Assembly: GCF_963675165.1 (NCBI RefSeq)
Contig: NC_087377.1
Coordinates: forward strand, 15,930,198 to 15,994,197
Direction of reading: 5' to 3'
Origin: Halichondria panicea
Taxonomy: Eukaryota; Porifera; Demospongiae; Suberitida; Halichondriidae
Length of the DNA stretch: 64,000 nt
Shown here one piece after another: positions 45,475 through 57,799 of this stretch. The position numbers and the translations under genes were made by a program. Numbering within the stretch: the stretch's first letter is position 1; each line of letters begins with the position of its first letter. The notes beneath the pieces were generated by a model. It saw only the letters and a program-made list of their open reading frames with translations, had not been told where the DNA came from and did no database searches.

Positions 45475-48400
45475 TTATTTTTCTGATGATTTCCTAGAAT
45501 TGTGTTCCGAGCTTTCACCTTTGACCCTCAGCGAGTCCCCAACCAACTTGCCATGGTGACTATGGGACGGACTTTGACCTGGGCTTGATACTGATTTCAT
45601 CTCTGTCGGGTTGTCATAGTGACTGTAGTCTGGAAACTCGGTAATAGTTTTAGAGAACTTGACTTTCGGAGCCGATCTCCTAGCGTCTCTACAGTGTGTG
45701 GGCGTGTGTGGGTGGGGGTAATTTATAAAGAACAGAAATAATGCTGCAACTAAAGTGACTGCTACAGTGTACACACACGATTGGTAATACACAGTGACAC
45801 TAGCAAGTGTATGCAATGGCCGAGTGGTCTCCCAGTAAAGTGTAGGGATAACTCACTCTGTGTGTCTCTGGCTCCTGGAGGACCTCTCACTCTTGCTATC
45901 AGCCTGGGCACAGAAAATCAAACAATGTAGGTGGCTATACTAAAGTGTATACTGTTGGCTACATTGAAACCTGTCTAAACCCTACAAGTACATGCAGCCT
46001 CTATAATACAGCCAGGTTAATGGACCCCAAAGTGTCCATAGCATGTGTCCCACTATAATACAGCCAGATTAATACGCCCCCAAACCTCTGCCCGGTGCAT
46101 GGCCACTACCAAACAGGTATGATACAGTGCGTACGTAACTCTACTGTATTGCACACAAGCTACACACATGTACAGTGTCTCTCACCTCATCTGACTTGCT
46201 GTAGAGGCGCTGTATGATAGGAGTGAGGGGGGAGAAGGTTCGGGTCATACCACCACCACGTTTACGAGCCTCTCCATTAGCAGCCTCTCCATTAGCATTC
46301 ATACGCTGAGCTACTCACGTCATCTGCTTCCTGTGTGTGTGTGTGTGTGTGGGTGTGTGTGATGGGAGGGTGTGTGTGGGGCGGTGCAGTCATAGTGTGT
46401 GTGTGTGTGTGTGTGTGGGGGGGTGCAGTCATAGTGTGTGTGTGTGGGGGGGGGGTGCAATCATAGTGTGTGTGTGTGGGGGGGGTGCAGTCATAGTGTG
46501 TGTGTGTGTGTGTGTGTGGGGGTGCAGTCATAGTGTGTGTGTGTGTGTGTGGTGTGTGGGGGGGGGGGGTGCAGTCATAGTGTGTGTATAGGTACACTAG
46601 TTATAATTCAAGCACGGACATGTTACAGTAGTTGAACATCTTTCAGCAGCCATAACTTAGTAACGTGACCCCAATTTCAAAAATTTTATGATTTTCAGAA
46701 AGAAATGATGTATTTCAATCCAATATTTAGATGTGGCCATAATTCAACTTTGAACCATGGGCTATTATTACATGGTATCGTGCTAAATCTGTCATCTCCC
46801 AAATATCTGGTACCATTTGAAAGGTCTTTTTCTAAGCTTTCTGGGAGAATCATAAAATTGGTTCCACGGAATTCAAGTTATGGCGACTGAACGAGTCCAC
46901 TAACCAATTGATTAAACGGGGGACATGTACATGTAGTACATACCTGCACATTAATTTATACTATTCACTCACTCTAACACTTCTTGGGGGGTGGCTGTTC
47001 GATAGTCAATGGTATTATAGTCCTCCCCTTTATCTGCCGCCTCATGACCTCTGTCCTTTGACCCTCGCGACCTCTTCTTAGCGGCAGGATCCGGGGGTAC
47101 AGGGGGACGATTGGAGGATCGTTGAGGGGTAGTGGGTGGTTCAGGGGGCGCCTTCCGCACAGGCACTTGACCCATGCTGGGGGGAGGGGTTGATAATTCA
47201 CTTTTCGCATCATTTGATAGGATATAAAGAGAGCTACTACAGAAAACGACAATTACCATATATGCTTGATCAGGAGCCGCGGCTACTAAATGTTTCATTT
47301 TGCTGGAAGAGGAGGCTACAATTCAAGAGAGGACATGTACTGTTCAAGAGCGGCGTTTATTAGCTCCAAAATATTTAGTTTGTCATTAAATTGTTGTTTA
47401 TAAACTTGAACTCTGCCATGAGAAAGTCTTTGTGAAGCACTAACAAGCTGCTACTTGTAGCTACGTACATGTAGCTAGCTGCTAGTAATAATTTTTTTTT
47501 TGGCTGCCACGTGCAGAAATGCTAGAGTCAAAGTTCACTGAGGCTACTATTTGAGAGCGGCTACTAAATGTTCATTTTGCTAGCAAGGGAGGCTACTATT
47601 TGAGTGCGTCCTTTATACCAGAGCGGCCTCTGATCGAGCATATACGGTAATACAAGAGTGCTTTTGTTTGAGTCAAACGGACCACGGATAATTACTAACT
47701 TTGGGCACAAAATAATTTCTGAGATACACCCACGGTTATATATACTAACACAATGAAATAATTACGTGTGTAGAATAATCATTACAGAGTGATTGCACTT
47801 ACTTCTTATTTCTTATTGGCTGATGGTGCAGTAGCCCCTCCCCCTCCAGTGGGCGGAGTGTCCTGGTTCATGTGCAGTATTGATGCCATGAGGTCGACGT
47901 GATGTTCCCTCATCTTAGTCAGTCTCTCCTCGTGACTAGTCAGCAGTTTAGTAACGGCAGATTCATGCTCTTTCTCTAGACTGGAGAATGCATCTCGTAA
48001 CTGTCCATTCTCCTTCTGTACACTGAGGGGGTGGGTGGGTGTGGCAAGGGGGAGGGGCTTATTACAGTAACAGTGCAGACAATTGAGTGGTGTAGTTAGG
48101 TTATCAACAATTAAATATCTAATACCGTATAGCGGGTAATTTTCGTGGGGCAAAATATTCGTGGTTTTCGTGGTTGAACACTATAGCTGGACCACGAATA
48201 TTTTACCCACGAATGAAGCGACCTTGACTACCTTTACCTGCAGTGAAAGCAGCAACTACGAACATACTATCCACAAAGTGACTAAATATTGCTCAACCCC
48301 GAAAATTACCGGCTATACGGTAGACACTAGCAGTAGCAATTCTCCCAGTGACACACTCTCATACAGACTTGCACACACACCACCATACACACACACTACA

Positions 48401-51010
48401 CAATCACTAATTAAAGGCCCTCCACTTACATAGCGAGCTGCTCGGCCATGTGTGTCAGTTCTCCAGAGAGTGCCCAACAAGTCTCGTACATCATGAGATA
48501 GAGGACACAGATATTCTGACCCATAGCATCGGCCCAATCCACCGGCTTCTGGTTCTCCCTGTCCGTGTGGACCATGCTGTAGCCAAAGTCCATGAGCAGC
48601 TGTGTGTGGGTGGTGTGTGTGTGTGTGTGGTGTGTGTGGGCATAGATTGAAAAGGAAGGGGATTGGAAACGAAAATGTTTGCGTGAAACACTCCGCGTTA
48701 TAGGGTGTGGTTAAAACTACAAAGGATTAAATTTATAGTCAGCATGCTCATTACTTGTCTTGCTGCCATACAATGTGTTGTACATAGAAATGGTGAAATT
48801 GATCACTTTTAATGTTGATTATTCTAAAAAGTAAAGAGAATCTAGCTCAAAAGGTAGACTAAGCAACGCAGCCACTATCACTAAACAAATAAATGCTATA
48901 CAAGAAGAAATAGCTCTTACTATGAAGTCGTGGGAGGTCAAGGCCCGTGGTGTCTCTAAAAGTATACTAAAGCAGTTTGAAGGGCTATACTGCAAACGTT
49001 TATGAACAGTACAGCTTATCCATAGCATGAAACCATCCTATATAGCACTTAGATACATAATAACCAAGTCAAGCAATGTCCTTTGCTGTTTCGGCTTCAC
49101 AGCAGGGAAAGAGAAAAGTTGACATGGAGTATTTCAAGCTAAACTCAACAAAAAGTAAAAACAAGTAAAGACAAGGGATTTAGAGCTTGTCAGTGGTGTA
49201 AACTTACTTCTCTAGAGTACCTCCCAGCTCCTGAGTGATTGCTAGTGGATAGGATAGCTAGAAACACAACCTGAGTACGGTAAATATTCGCGAGCGCGAA
49301 ATCATAACGCGGAGTGTTTCACCAGTTTACACAGGGAGGCCCGGTCATTTCCAATCCCCTTCCTTTTCAATCTATGGTGTGGGGTAGGGGAGTGATACAG
49401 CTAGACTTAGAAACTAAATATCTAAAAATCAACAATATGACAGCATTATTTTCAGTTATCGTTGCTACAGTAGCTAATGCGATACACACATTTTAGACTT
49501 GAGCAAGCACTTATTACACTAACAGCACACATCCACCCACCCACTCACACATCCGCCCACCCCTATAACGCAGCGTGATGCATGAGAGTCTCTCCCTCAG
49601 TGTCCCTCACTTGGAAGGGGATCTTAGCCTCCTCCACTAGCAATTGGAGACACTCCACTGAACCACCCTAGTGGAGGGGGCAATAGTAGTCAATTATTAG
49701 GAGACTGAATGTAAAATTGCAAAATAATATTCTCAATTTTCAAACACAATTAATTTTATGATAGCGGGTTATTTTCAAGGCATTAATTTTTCACAGACTG
49801 CCCAAACTAAACATTTCGAGATTTTTGATGATATACAGAAATGTCAGTGTCAAACGGGCAACCAGTAACTGCCTATTAGTAAGTGTTCCCTGTACCTGTA
49901 TAGCGAGCATGGCGGGTGTGGTGAATGAGTCATCTGGTATCTGCAGTGCGGAGGAGGGCAGTCCACTCTCCACTAGGAACTGTATGATGGGCAGGCGGCC
50001 ATGGAGGGAAGTCTTGTGGGCCAGACTGAAGTGGTGCTCGTTACTACCGTACGTGTCCACCTCGTGACTGCTCAACATGTGATACTATGTGGGGGGTAGG
50101 ACCATTTCCAGTCCAACAAAACACGAGAGAATAGTGAAATCCTCGAGCTGTTTGAGAGGACAGACATCCAGTTTAGCCCTCATACCTGCAGTGGGAAAAC
50201 AAGAGTCTCAATTAAAGTGGATTAATCACTACATGTATAGGTACAGTGTAGGCAGGCCTTCATACTTGTGTACTAAGCAAAGCAATTAGTGAAGGAGCTT
50301 GTACATTAAAGAGCCCTAACAGATATTTAACGCATGGAACCATTGTCTAGTGTAGCGTCTTCAGACGCCCATAACTTGTTACAATGATCTAATTTCAACC
50401 ACTTTTGGAAAACTATATAAAAGGAGCACTGTTTAACGTCACACACATGTACATTAATAAAGAGCCCTAAACTGAGCTACTACAATTAAAACAACTATCA
50501 TCACCTGACAGCAACTCCCTGGCGGTGTAGAGGGAGCGAAATGGTTCCTCTGATGGATCTCTCCATCCTGAGTTGAGTGACAGTCGTCCAATCGGCTGCT
50601 AGATGGTCCGCTATCCACTCCCAGAGGTCACTGTGAAGGTCACTCTCCATAACTTAGGTCAAATGAACACGACTGTCTTTATAATTAAGATGTGACTGAT
50701 TAGTGGGCTCACTCTCGAGTAGTGGTTCTCTCCACGTCTCCTCAATCTGACGGGCGCTCAGGTTGTCTTGGTGAAGTATCTCCTCACCCACACCCTCTGG
50801 TAATGGTAGCTCGTATGTAGGTACCTCAATGTCCACCACTGGAAGCCTGCACACGAGGATCACATGATCATTACTATACATACAGACATTGAACAAACGC
50901 ACACACAACATAGAATGTTTAGGGTAGGTGTGATTGTGCTATAATGAAGGAGCTGCTTTCACCTGTCTTTTCTCAAGGCCTTGTCCACAACTCTCTCCAG
51001 GAGCCCAGAA
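45475..51010 (-). CDS. Ankyrin-repeat / coiled-coil protein (weakly synphilin-like), exon ends approximate
   Basis: Minus-strand exons in reading order: about 51010-50968 (LLERVVDKALRKDR), 50848-50710 (LPVVDIEVPTYELPLPEG...), about 50640-50506 (SLNSGWRDPSEEPFRSLYTA), 50075-49898 (HHFSLAHKTSLHGRLPIIQF, an ankyrin repeat), 49669-about 49566 (GGSVECLQLLVEEAKIPF, ankyrin), 48600-48431 (PVDWADAMGQNICVLYLMMY), 48030-47806 (VQKENGQLRDAFSSLEKEHE, coiled coil), 47176-46973 (proline/basic-rich), 46306-46186 (FSPLTPIIQRLYSKSDE), 45903-45858 and 45688-45475 (KFSKTITEFPDYSHYDNP, stop). Ankyrins followed by coiled coil recall synphilin-1, but that name is a guess. A stop codon lies eight bases before the donor of the coiled-coil exon, so the 3' exons may belong to an alternative form. 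It is single-copy and appears inserted into the array. Confidence 0.5.
46330..46590. repeat. GT-rich minisatellite in the ankyrin gene
   Basis: Six or so units of TGCAGTCATAG plus variable (GT)n and G-run. It lies in an intron, between the exons at 46306 and 46973. Open frames through it on both strands are low-complexity and not genes. Confidence 0.85.
46651..46889. repeat. Possible short inverted-repeat element
   Basis: GCCATAACTTAG near 46652 and CAAGTTATGGC at 46876-46886 form imperfect inverted ends in the intron. GCCCATAACTTGTTAC at 50368 looks related. Weak. Confidence 0.35.
47253..47650. mobile_element. MITE in an intron of the ankyrin gene
   Basis: Inverted ends TTACCATATATGCTTGATCA and TGATCGAGCATATACGGTAA. 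Inside, GCGGCTACTAAATGTT and its variants repeat several times. Non-coding. Confidence 0.65.
48123..48322. mobile_element. MITE, TACCGTATAGCGGG type
   Basis: 200 bases with ends TACCGTATAGCGGGTAATTT and AAATTACCGGCTATACGGTA and an inner inverted GGACCACGAATATTTTACCC block. Cousin of 26299-26528. Confidence 0.75.
48641..49376. mobile_element. Inverted-repeat element inside the ankyrin gene
   Basis: Ends CATAGATTGAAAAGGAAGGG and CCCTTCCTTTTCAATCTATG are inverted copies of about 28 bases. A second inner pair (GTGAAACACTCCGCGTTAT, ATAACGCGGAGTGTTTCAC) follows. GTGTGGG is present on both sides (48634-48640, 49377-49383), but in GT-rich flanks. No coding sequence. Confidence 0.7.
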
Positions 51011-51321
51011 TTACGGTGTGCATATTAAAGACAACTTGCTGTCTGTCCATGTGTTCAGTCCTGTTATTAGATTTGAAGGTGTCTCAGTAATATTGAAACA
51101 AGCATTGACCTTTGAACTCCAGTTGATTGTGTGGGTGTTGAACTCCAGTTGATTGTGTGGGTGTTGCTAAGTACGTGTACATACTGCGCATGCTCAGTTC
51201 AACTTTTCACAGACTACCACAACAATGTATGAAAAAAACAGCATCAATAAAAAGCTCACACATTATAATTACAGAGACACAAACAACATCAAAGTAAAGA
51301 TCAGTTCATTATTTATCAGTT

Positions 51322-54187
51322 TCAGTTTCGGTCCGTATTGTCTACAATGAATCTACAAATGTCTGTAGCAGTGTCTCCTCTTCTCAGTCCTATGGCAATT
51401 TCCACCAAGGCCCTGAAGGTAGCTCTGGAAGGATTCACTCTTTGCCACATTCTCAATGCATGAGCCACTCCAGCTTGATTGCCATAACGACTTGTAACAT
51501 CAGTTACATCACCGAGGTCGGCTGGGGTGAGGTTGAGTCGATCCAGCAGGTTAGGAGTTGTGGATTGATTCACTGCATGAAGAAATAAAGAAATCACTAA
51601 AATGACAATTTACAATTTTCGTTATTAAAAATGACACACAGGCGAATAAAAAAAATGCACACTGAAAATAGTTACCTACAATTTTCTTGGTAGTTTATAT
51701 CAATCACTAAAAATGGCGAATAAAAAAAAAATGCACAAAGAGTTACCTGTGATGCTGTCAGCCAAATTGATGAGATCCACAGTGGGCTTTTTGAGAGCGT
51801 CTGACAGGAGACTCCATGTTACATGTTGTGTACTCAGGAGCTCAGCCAACATTTCACGAAAGCACAACCAATTATCTTCACGATACTTGATATTGATATT
51901 GGTGAGAACAGGATGAGTTATACCTAGAGCCAATCCCAGATTGAACCAGTGAGGGCTGGCACTTTCATGTAGTTTCTCGTAAACATGTTGTTGATCATTA
52001 ATATTCAAAGCCTGTACAAAAACAACAATCAACAAGGTTTCATTTGGTGAGGGTACCCCCTCGGAAATACATTCTAAAAAAGGTAAAGGTAAAGGAGGCC
52101 TGCTACTGCAGTAGCAGGCCTCCTTTTTGAGGACTTGTGAAGGAGGCTAGTGCACCATTTGCTCCCCTTGCCAAAATGTCAGGAGGATAAGTAGATACAA
52201 GATTTAGAGTACTGCCTACCTTGTGCACGTTCAGCAGGTGAGGAAATTTCTCCGCGATTAGAATGATGTCACTCTCAGGGACTTCTTGATCTAGTTGTTG
52301 GTCCCTCACTCCAGTCTTCTTACACACATCTTCCATTACTGTAACAGAGGACAATTCACCTCAAGAAAAATATTGGGCCAAAAAGTAAAAGTATTCTTTA
52401 TAAGCGACATAAAAAACCAACCATTGGAGATATTATAAACTGTTAAGTCTGAGTTGGTGCTACAATTACATCAACTACACAGTATCAACTACACAGGCAC
52501 TGAATTATACACGAGGATTAACATGATCAGGCACAGGACAAATTAATGATCATAACCTGTCGACCAAACGGCACTTTCTTACTGGTATGTTGATGTTGAA
52601 TGATGGCGTCTCTCCTGACCAGCTCAGCATCTTTGTGCTCAATCCGTTCCCTGTATGCCTGTACAGGGGAACGTTGGTGGAAATCTTTGAATTAAAACAC
52701 TGACGTTAATATTGAAATTCTACAACAGGACGAGAACAAGAAACAACTTCCGCTAAAGGAAGTACATAATTATAGGCACACTCAAACGGATGTGTAGTTA
52801 CGGCTTAACACATGAGACAGCATCCATGCATGCATGTTAAGGTACAATACTATTGTTGCTGTGGGAATCTCATTCACACACTACATGTAGGCACCTTCTT
52901 GACTGGTTGAGTGTCCTTTGACTCCCTCTTTGTTGCCTCCACTGTGTCCGAGCCACTTGTAAGGTCAACATCTGCAGTCAATTTATTATCTGGTTGAGTG
53001 TCCTCCCGAGGTTGTATCTGTAGAGACTTCACTAGATGATCAATTTCTCTGGGTTGAACTTTAAACTGTTCTTGTTGAGGAGTGATCACTTCTTCTAGTC
53101 CACAAACTTGCTTAGCTTGAAGCCGATCGATAGATGCTTGTGAATGAGTGTCTTTCTCAGATACTTGATGTTTTACTTGAGTGTCCTTGGACTCCCTCTT
53201 TGTTGCCTCCACTGTATCAGAGTCACTTGTCAGTGAAGCATCTAAAGTAAAAGTTAAATCTTCAATAAGGAACTTTTTCTGAACAAAATTTCGAAATCGT
53301 ACAAGATACAATTGACTCACAAATTATTTGCGGTAAAATGTACAACACATTAATTATTTAATTAACTCACAGATGTCCCTGGCAGATGGTCTCCTCCTCA
53401 TGTCTTCTTGCAAGCAACTGTCGATAAGCTTCCTCAACCTGTGTGTGTGAGGGATCTGGGCAACATGGTCTAATCGATCTTCCACAGATTTGATCGTCTT
53501 CAGCTTGCAAACAATCTGTACCATAATCACCCCAAGGGAAAAAACATCGACGCTATTATCGTAATTCTCCTTGCCCAATCGAATAGCCTCGAGAGGTAGA
53601 TACCCCATACGGTGACCAATGGCTGTGAGGGTGTGGCTAAACTTGGAGGGATCGTATAGCCGTGACATGCCAAAGTCGGATATCTTTGCGACAGGCACTG
53701 GTCGTGTAAGCTTCAGCAAGACGTTATCGCCACAGAGGTCACGGTGGATAATCTGCTTGCTGTGAATGTAGGCCAGACCACAAGCCATGTCTTTGGAGAG
53801 GCTAATTTCCCATTTGCTAGTGAGAGACTGTTCATCAAGGCTAGAGAAATAGGATCTCAGATTGCAATCCATCAGCTCAACAACGAGGATTGTACCACCT
53901 GATTTGGGATGCTTGGCAGTCGACAAATACAGAACAACGTTTGGGTGCTGGAGTGACTGGAGATACTCACACTCACGATCAAATGCTTTGCTGGCTTCTT
54001 CACTTTTTCCTGTTGGGAAACCTGTCTGCATTTCTACAGCCTCGTAAATTAGAAGTTTGACTGCACAAATCTCGCCCTTGTAGCTACCTTTGAAGACTGC
54101 TCCAAATGCACCTTTACCTAGTAGCTCGTCTAGGAAAACAGTCAAATCATCGTTGATCTTCTGGTGATTTTCGTCAACTGTAAAAAC

Positions 54188-54224
<37 letters not shown>

Positions 54225-54641
54225 ATGAGAGGGACCCGGGTGAATATTATAGTAGCTAGCTAATAAACTAAGCATCATGTATGAGATATGCATTCCTGTG
54301 TTGAACTAGTGCTTACCCTCTGACTTCACATCAGTAGGATTGCTTGCATCAGTAGACTGTAGATGATCTTTCTCGATGGTCTTGGCTATGTCACTGTGGC
54401 CCACAATGGGACTTGACAAAGCTTTGACAACATCTTCCCAGCTTCTCTCTTCACCCTTCAGCCATTCTTTCAAACCTTCACGATAGCAGTCATCAGGATT
54501 GTTGCTCCAATCTTTCCCAATTCTGTCAATGATATCCGAGGGTATTTTAAGAACTAGCAAGAAGTTTCTCCACTTGATTCGAGCATCAAACGTAGCTATG
54601 TATAGATCTCCTAGATCTGCTATTGTGAGATAGTCAGACAT
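51322..54641 (-). CDS. K6: death domain - kinase - coiled coil - two more death domains (Kelch replaced)
   Basis: Seven exons, all phases matching, 729 aa: 54641-54317 (death domain 1), 54177-53371 (kinase), 53241-52895 (long linker), 52658-52583 (coiled coil, AYRERIEHKDAELVRRD), 52338-52220 (MEDVCKKTGVRDQQLDQEV...), 52011-51747 (death domain 2, SPHWFNLGLALGITHPVL... REMLAELLST) and 51572-51322 (death-domain-like 3, LLDRLNLTPADLGDVTDV...LRMWQRVNP, stop). The kinase has LGKGAFGAVFKGSY, ICAVKLL, IIHRDLCGDN and ISDFGMSRL. The coiled-coil exon ends at an internal GTAAGA donor (phase 1) instead of running to a Kelch exon. The linker is duplicated internally (VEATKRESKDTQ twice). It shares a promoter with U4. 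It could instead be two genes, but the matching phases favour one. Confidence 0.75.
52091..52126. repeat. Perfect 36-bp palindrome in a K6 intron
   Basis: Two 18-base arms (AAAGGAGGCCTGCTACTG and its complement) without spacer, in the intron between the exons at 52220 and 52011. No copy elsewhere in the window. Confidence 0.9.
54190..54222. repeat. (GT)n in the death-domain/kinase intron of K6
   Basis: About 16 GT units, the shortest of the four type II genes. Confidence 0.85.
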
Positions 54642-54914
54642 CTATCTCTGTAGAGTGTGGAATAAGATAAGCAATGATATGAAGGTCATGTAATTATGTA
54701 TAAATATTTGGTGTGTGCAAATTATATCATCAAAACCATAAATACCGTAGATCTATATGCAGAAAATAAAACAGTGCTGTCTGCACTTACTGATAATAAT
54801 CCAGAGCTACAGTATCTTCACAGCTTGATACCAGGCACGATACAGAAGTACAGGACAACAGTTAGCTCAGCTACAACGAGACCCGCCCTCTTTCTCTGCA
54901 GGAATAAACAATAG

Positions 54915-54950
54915 CTGTCACGTGCGATAACATTGCTAAACCACGTGGCT
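54915..54950. promoter_or_regulatory. K6/U4 divergent promoter: two intact E-boxes
   Basis: CACGTG at 54919-54924 and 54942-54947, 23 bases apart (about two helical turns), between starts at 54641 (minus) and 55065 (plus). Confidence 0.55.
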
Positions 54951-55064
54951 GGTCTTTCACTGCACTTCCATAGCTAGCTAGAGAGAAGAAGAAATTATGC
55001 TGTCAATTTTGAAGCTCTGAGCAAGTGGTCAAACTATTTGTCTGTATTGGTGGAGGTTGAAGAC

Positions 55065-57516
55065 ATGAGTCCATGGACAGGGACTACTGAGGAACCTTCA
55101 TCAAGAACATTAACAAGGTACAGTTATTCATAAATATTAAATTACAAAGCGAGAGGTCATTTCTTTTTGGAGGTTTAGAAAAATTCCTGGTGTCGCATAT
55201 TTAGAGGGTTGCATCTAATTGGAGGTTACTCTACTATCCTCGATTATAGGATGCTTAAAATTATATTGTTTCTAGCGGCCTGGAATCGAGGCTGTGGTTT
55301 GACCTCTATTTAGGACGCCACATAAAAATATAATAATCACATGCAACAGTCGCTACTTTTAGAGGTCAGAATATTACCTAAGATCGGAGGGTGTCGCATA
55401 TTTGGAGGGTCGCCTTAAATTGAACAAGTACGGTACTTGTGTATAATGTGTAGTTGGTTATAATGTGGACCCTAACTTTGGTCTTGTGCATGATACCCAG
55501 GTATGTACCCACACAGAGTTCACACCAAGTAACATAAAAGCAAACACTTAAAAACTGTTTTAATACAGAGATACTACACGTAAGGACAGAGCCGACCGAC
55601 GTGGAGACGGTTACTATCGCTACTGAAGAGGCGGTACCCAGTTCGAGATAGAGATAAGTCAGAGTGATGATGGGGAGAGTGTGGAGCAGCTACAGGCCAG
55701 TGACTTGGGCCCTAACTTTGGTCTTGTGCATGATACCCAGGTAACACACACACACACAGTTCACACCAAGTAATATACAAAAACTAGCGCTTAAAAACGC
55801 TTTTTTAAAGGTATCTGGCTTCTAAGACGTTTCGTTTTTGTATTATTTTCGCTTTCGTATTACATGGTTAGAATTTGCATGATGGTAACTACCTCCCAAA
55901 TAACGAACACACACACACACACTTGTTGTTCCCGTCTACTTCACACAGGAGGTCCACACGCTAACTAGCGATGATGGTTTGCCCTCTGACATGACCTCTG
56001 AGGATGGCTCCACCCTCAACGCTATAGGCCACGCCCTCATCCAGATGCAGCAAGGTGGACAGACCACCCCCTCATCTCAGTTCCTCATCACTAGGAGCAC
56101 CTCATCTGGTTCAGAGTCTGGCCAAAAATTAATGGTGAATAAAGAAGGCCACATTTATCAGTGTGATGATTGCTTTTTTGCCAAATCCAAACGTTATAGT
56201 CCTCGATAAGTTATCCAAGTGCTTGTACGTACTAATTACATGTAGAACCATGAGTATTATTGCTAATGTTTGATATAAAATAATTATAAAATAAGGTTTC
56301 TTGGAAGTGGTGTTGAAAAATAGTCAGTTTTTACTATGTTGTTGTGTGTGTTCAGGTCTTCTGTATGTGATGATCCCACCATCCAGTAGTGCTGAGATAC
56401 TGCATGCAATGGGTCAACCTATAGCACCCAAGATGAGCGGGATATCAACTATGGATTATCACACGGCCGACCCCATCGTTCAAATGCAGTTGTGAGTACA
56501 CAGTTCATGTGATTGCCTACCTCTGCATAACATGTATGACAGTATGTGTTAGGGAAAGCATCATTCTTGCTACATACCGTATTACTAGAATATTTTGCTA
56601 CGGGTGAAAAACCTTTGCCAATCAGCAACAAAGTTGATCCTTTGCGATTGTGCTAACTATTGCGTTCTGGCAATAATCGTGTGTATTTATAGTCATACTT
56701 TAGGTTTTGCGATTTTATTGTTGCGAATTGATCAACCCTTGCAAAATTGCATATGCTTGCAAAACATTCTAGTAATACGGTAACTGTGAGGAGTGTTGTT
56801 ATTATGGTGGTTGGTTTGCAGGTCTGGGGATATGGCCGCCAACAGGGAAGCTCAGAGGAAGGCTACACGCAATGAAGGTGATGCAAATTCAATACTGAAA
56901 GTTATAGTGTACAACAGATGTACATGTACGTACGTGGTCATAATCAAATAGAAGCATTTCCCACAAAGTACAGTTACGAAGCTTTAACATCGAATCTGCC
57001 ACTTCTAAAACTAATAACATATTTGTTGTATGGAGGCTATCCATCCATGCTGTAAACGTCTTTTATTTATACTGTACAGTAGGTGTTCGTGTGTGTGTGT
57101 GTGTGAGGTCAAGGTTCATTCATTTTGCCAATTGGCTCAGCTTCATTGTACATGCCCTAAGCACGATAATTACCAGTTGTTGTTGTTCTTCCCATACCCA
57201 GTTGAGTCTCATCCCTACAACAACAACCATCGCTGCCAACTGGAATCCAAACACACCACTCTTAAGCTCACTCGTACAAACTCTATCCTCCATTGCGAGC
57301 ACGACCACTTCTCCGTCCACTCCTGTACCGAAATCCTCCATGCTGTCACAAGCCAACAACAATGGCGGTGGTGGTGGTCTCTCTGCCGCGGCTGCTGCTA
57401 GTCTGCTCAACACTCTGATTCTGGCTCAGAATGTGCTCACAAGCAACTCAAGTGCTGGTAGCCCCGGGCAAGATTCAATGTCTATGGAAACGGTGGACCA
57501 ATCCTCTCAACAGTAG
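55065..57516 (+). pseudogene. U4: USF-like gene copy lacking the bHLH-zipper exons
   Basis: Pieces match U2: 55065-about 55117, about 55568-55740, 55949-about 56142, 56356-56492, 56822-56877 and a C-terminal exon at about 57200-57516 (NNNGGGGG..., SMETVDQSSQQ stop). The bHLH exon is again joined after VE to the C-terminal exon. The second exon has lost seven bases relative to U2 (GTTCGAGATAG), giving an early stop. The contact histidine codon reads arginine (ATRNE). Not functional as written. Confidence 0.6.
55145..55440. repeat. Interspersed repeat, same as in U2
   Basis: TCGCATATTT-GAGGGT blocks at the same position as 30985-31270, showing that U2 and U4 share a recent ancestor. Confidence 0.5.
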
Positions 57517-57799
57517 TGTACAGTATATTATAATTGTGGACTGTTTATACTGTTCTAGTTTTAACGTGTGTTTTTTAGTAATCTCTCCTTCACTTACTAT
57601 AGCTACATTGTCAGTATTATTATGTATACATAGTTTTTATACATGATATTTGTGTGGAGCTCTTTGAGAAAAATATTGTAGCAAAGCCCATTTATATGTA
57701 ACCACGCCCATTATAATTATGTGTAGCCTAGCCTCCATCTCAAGCCGCACTTCCTCGAAAGTTGGCCTGGTAATCGACTGCATGCTGTGCATGAGCTAA

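Noticed and set aside
46292-46597. Open frame rich in T/H/P over the GT minisatellite
   Set aside because: Pure low-complexity translation of a minisatellite; open on both strands and in an intron.
51322-52338. A separate two-death-domain gene
   Set aside because: No promoter or clear start. Phases fit the upstream K6 coiled-coil exon exactly, and death-domain exons continue the same strand. Kept as part of K6, with the alternative noted.
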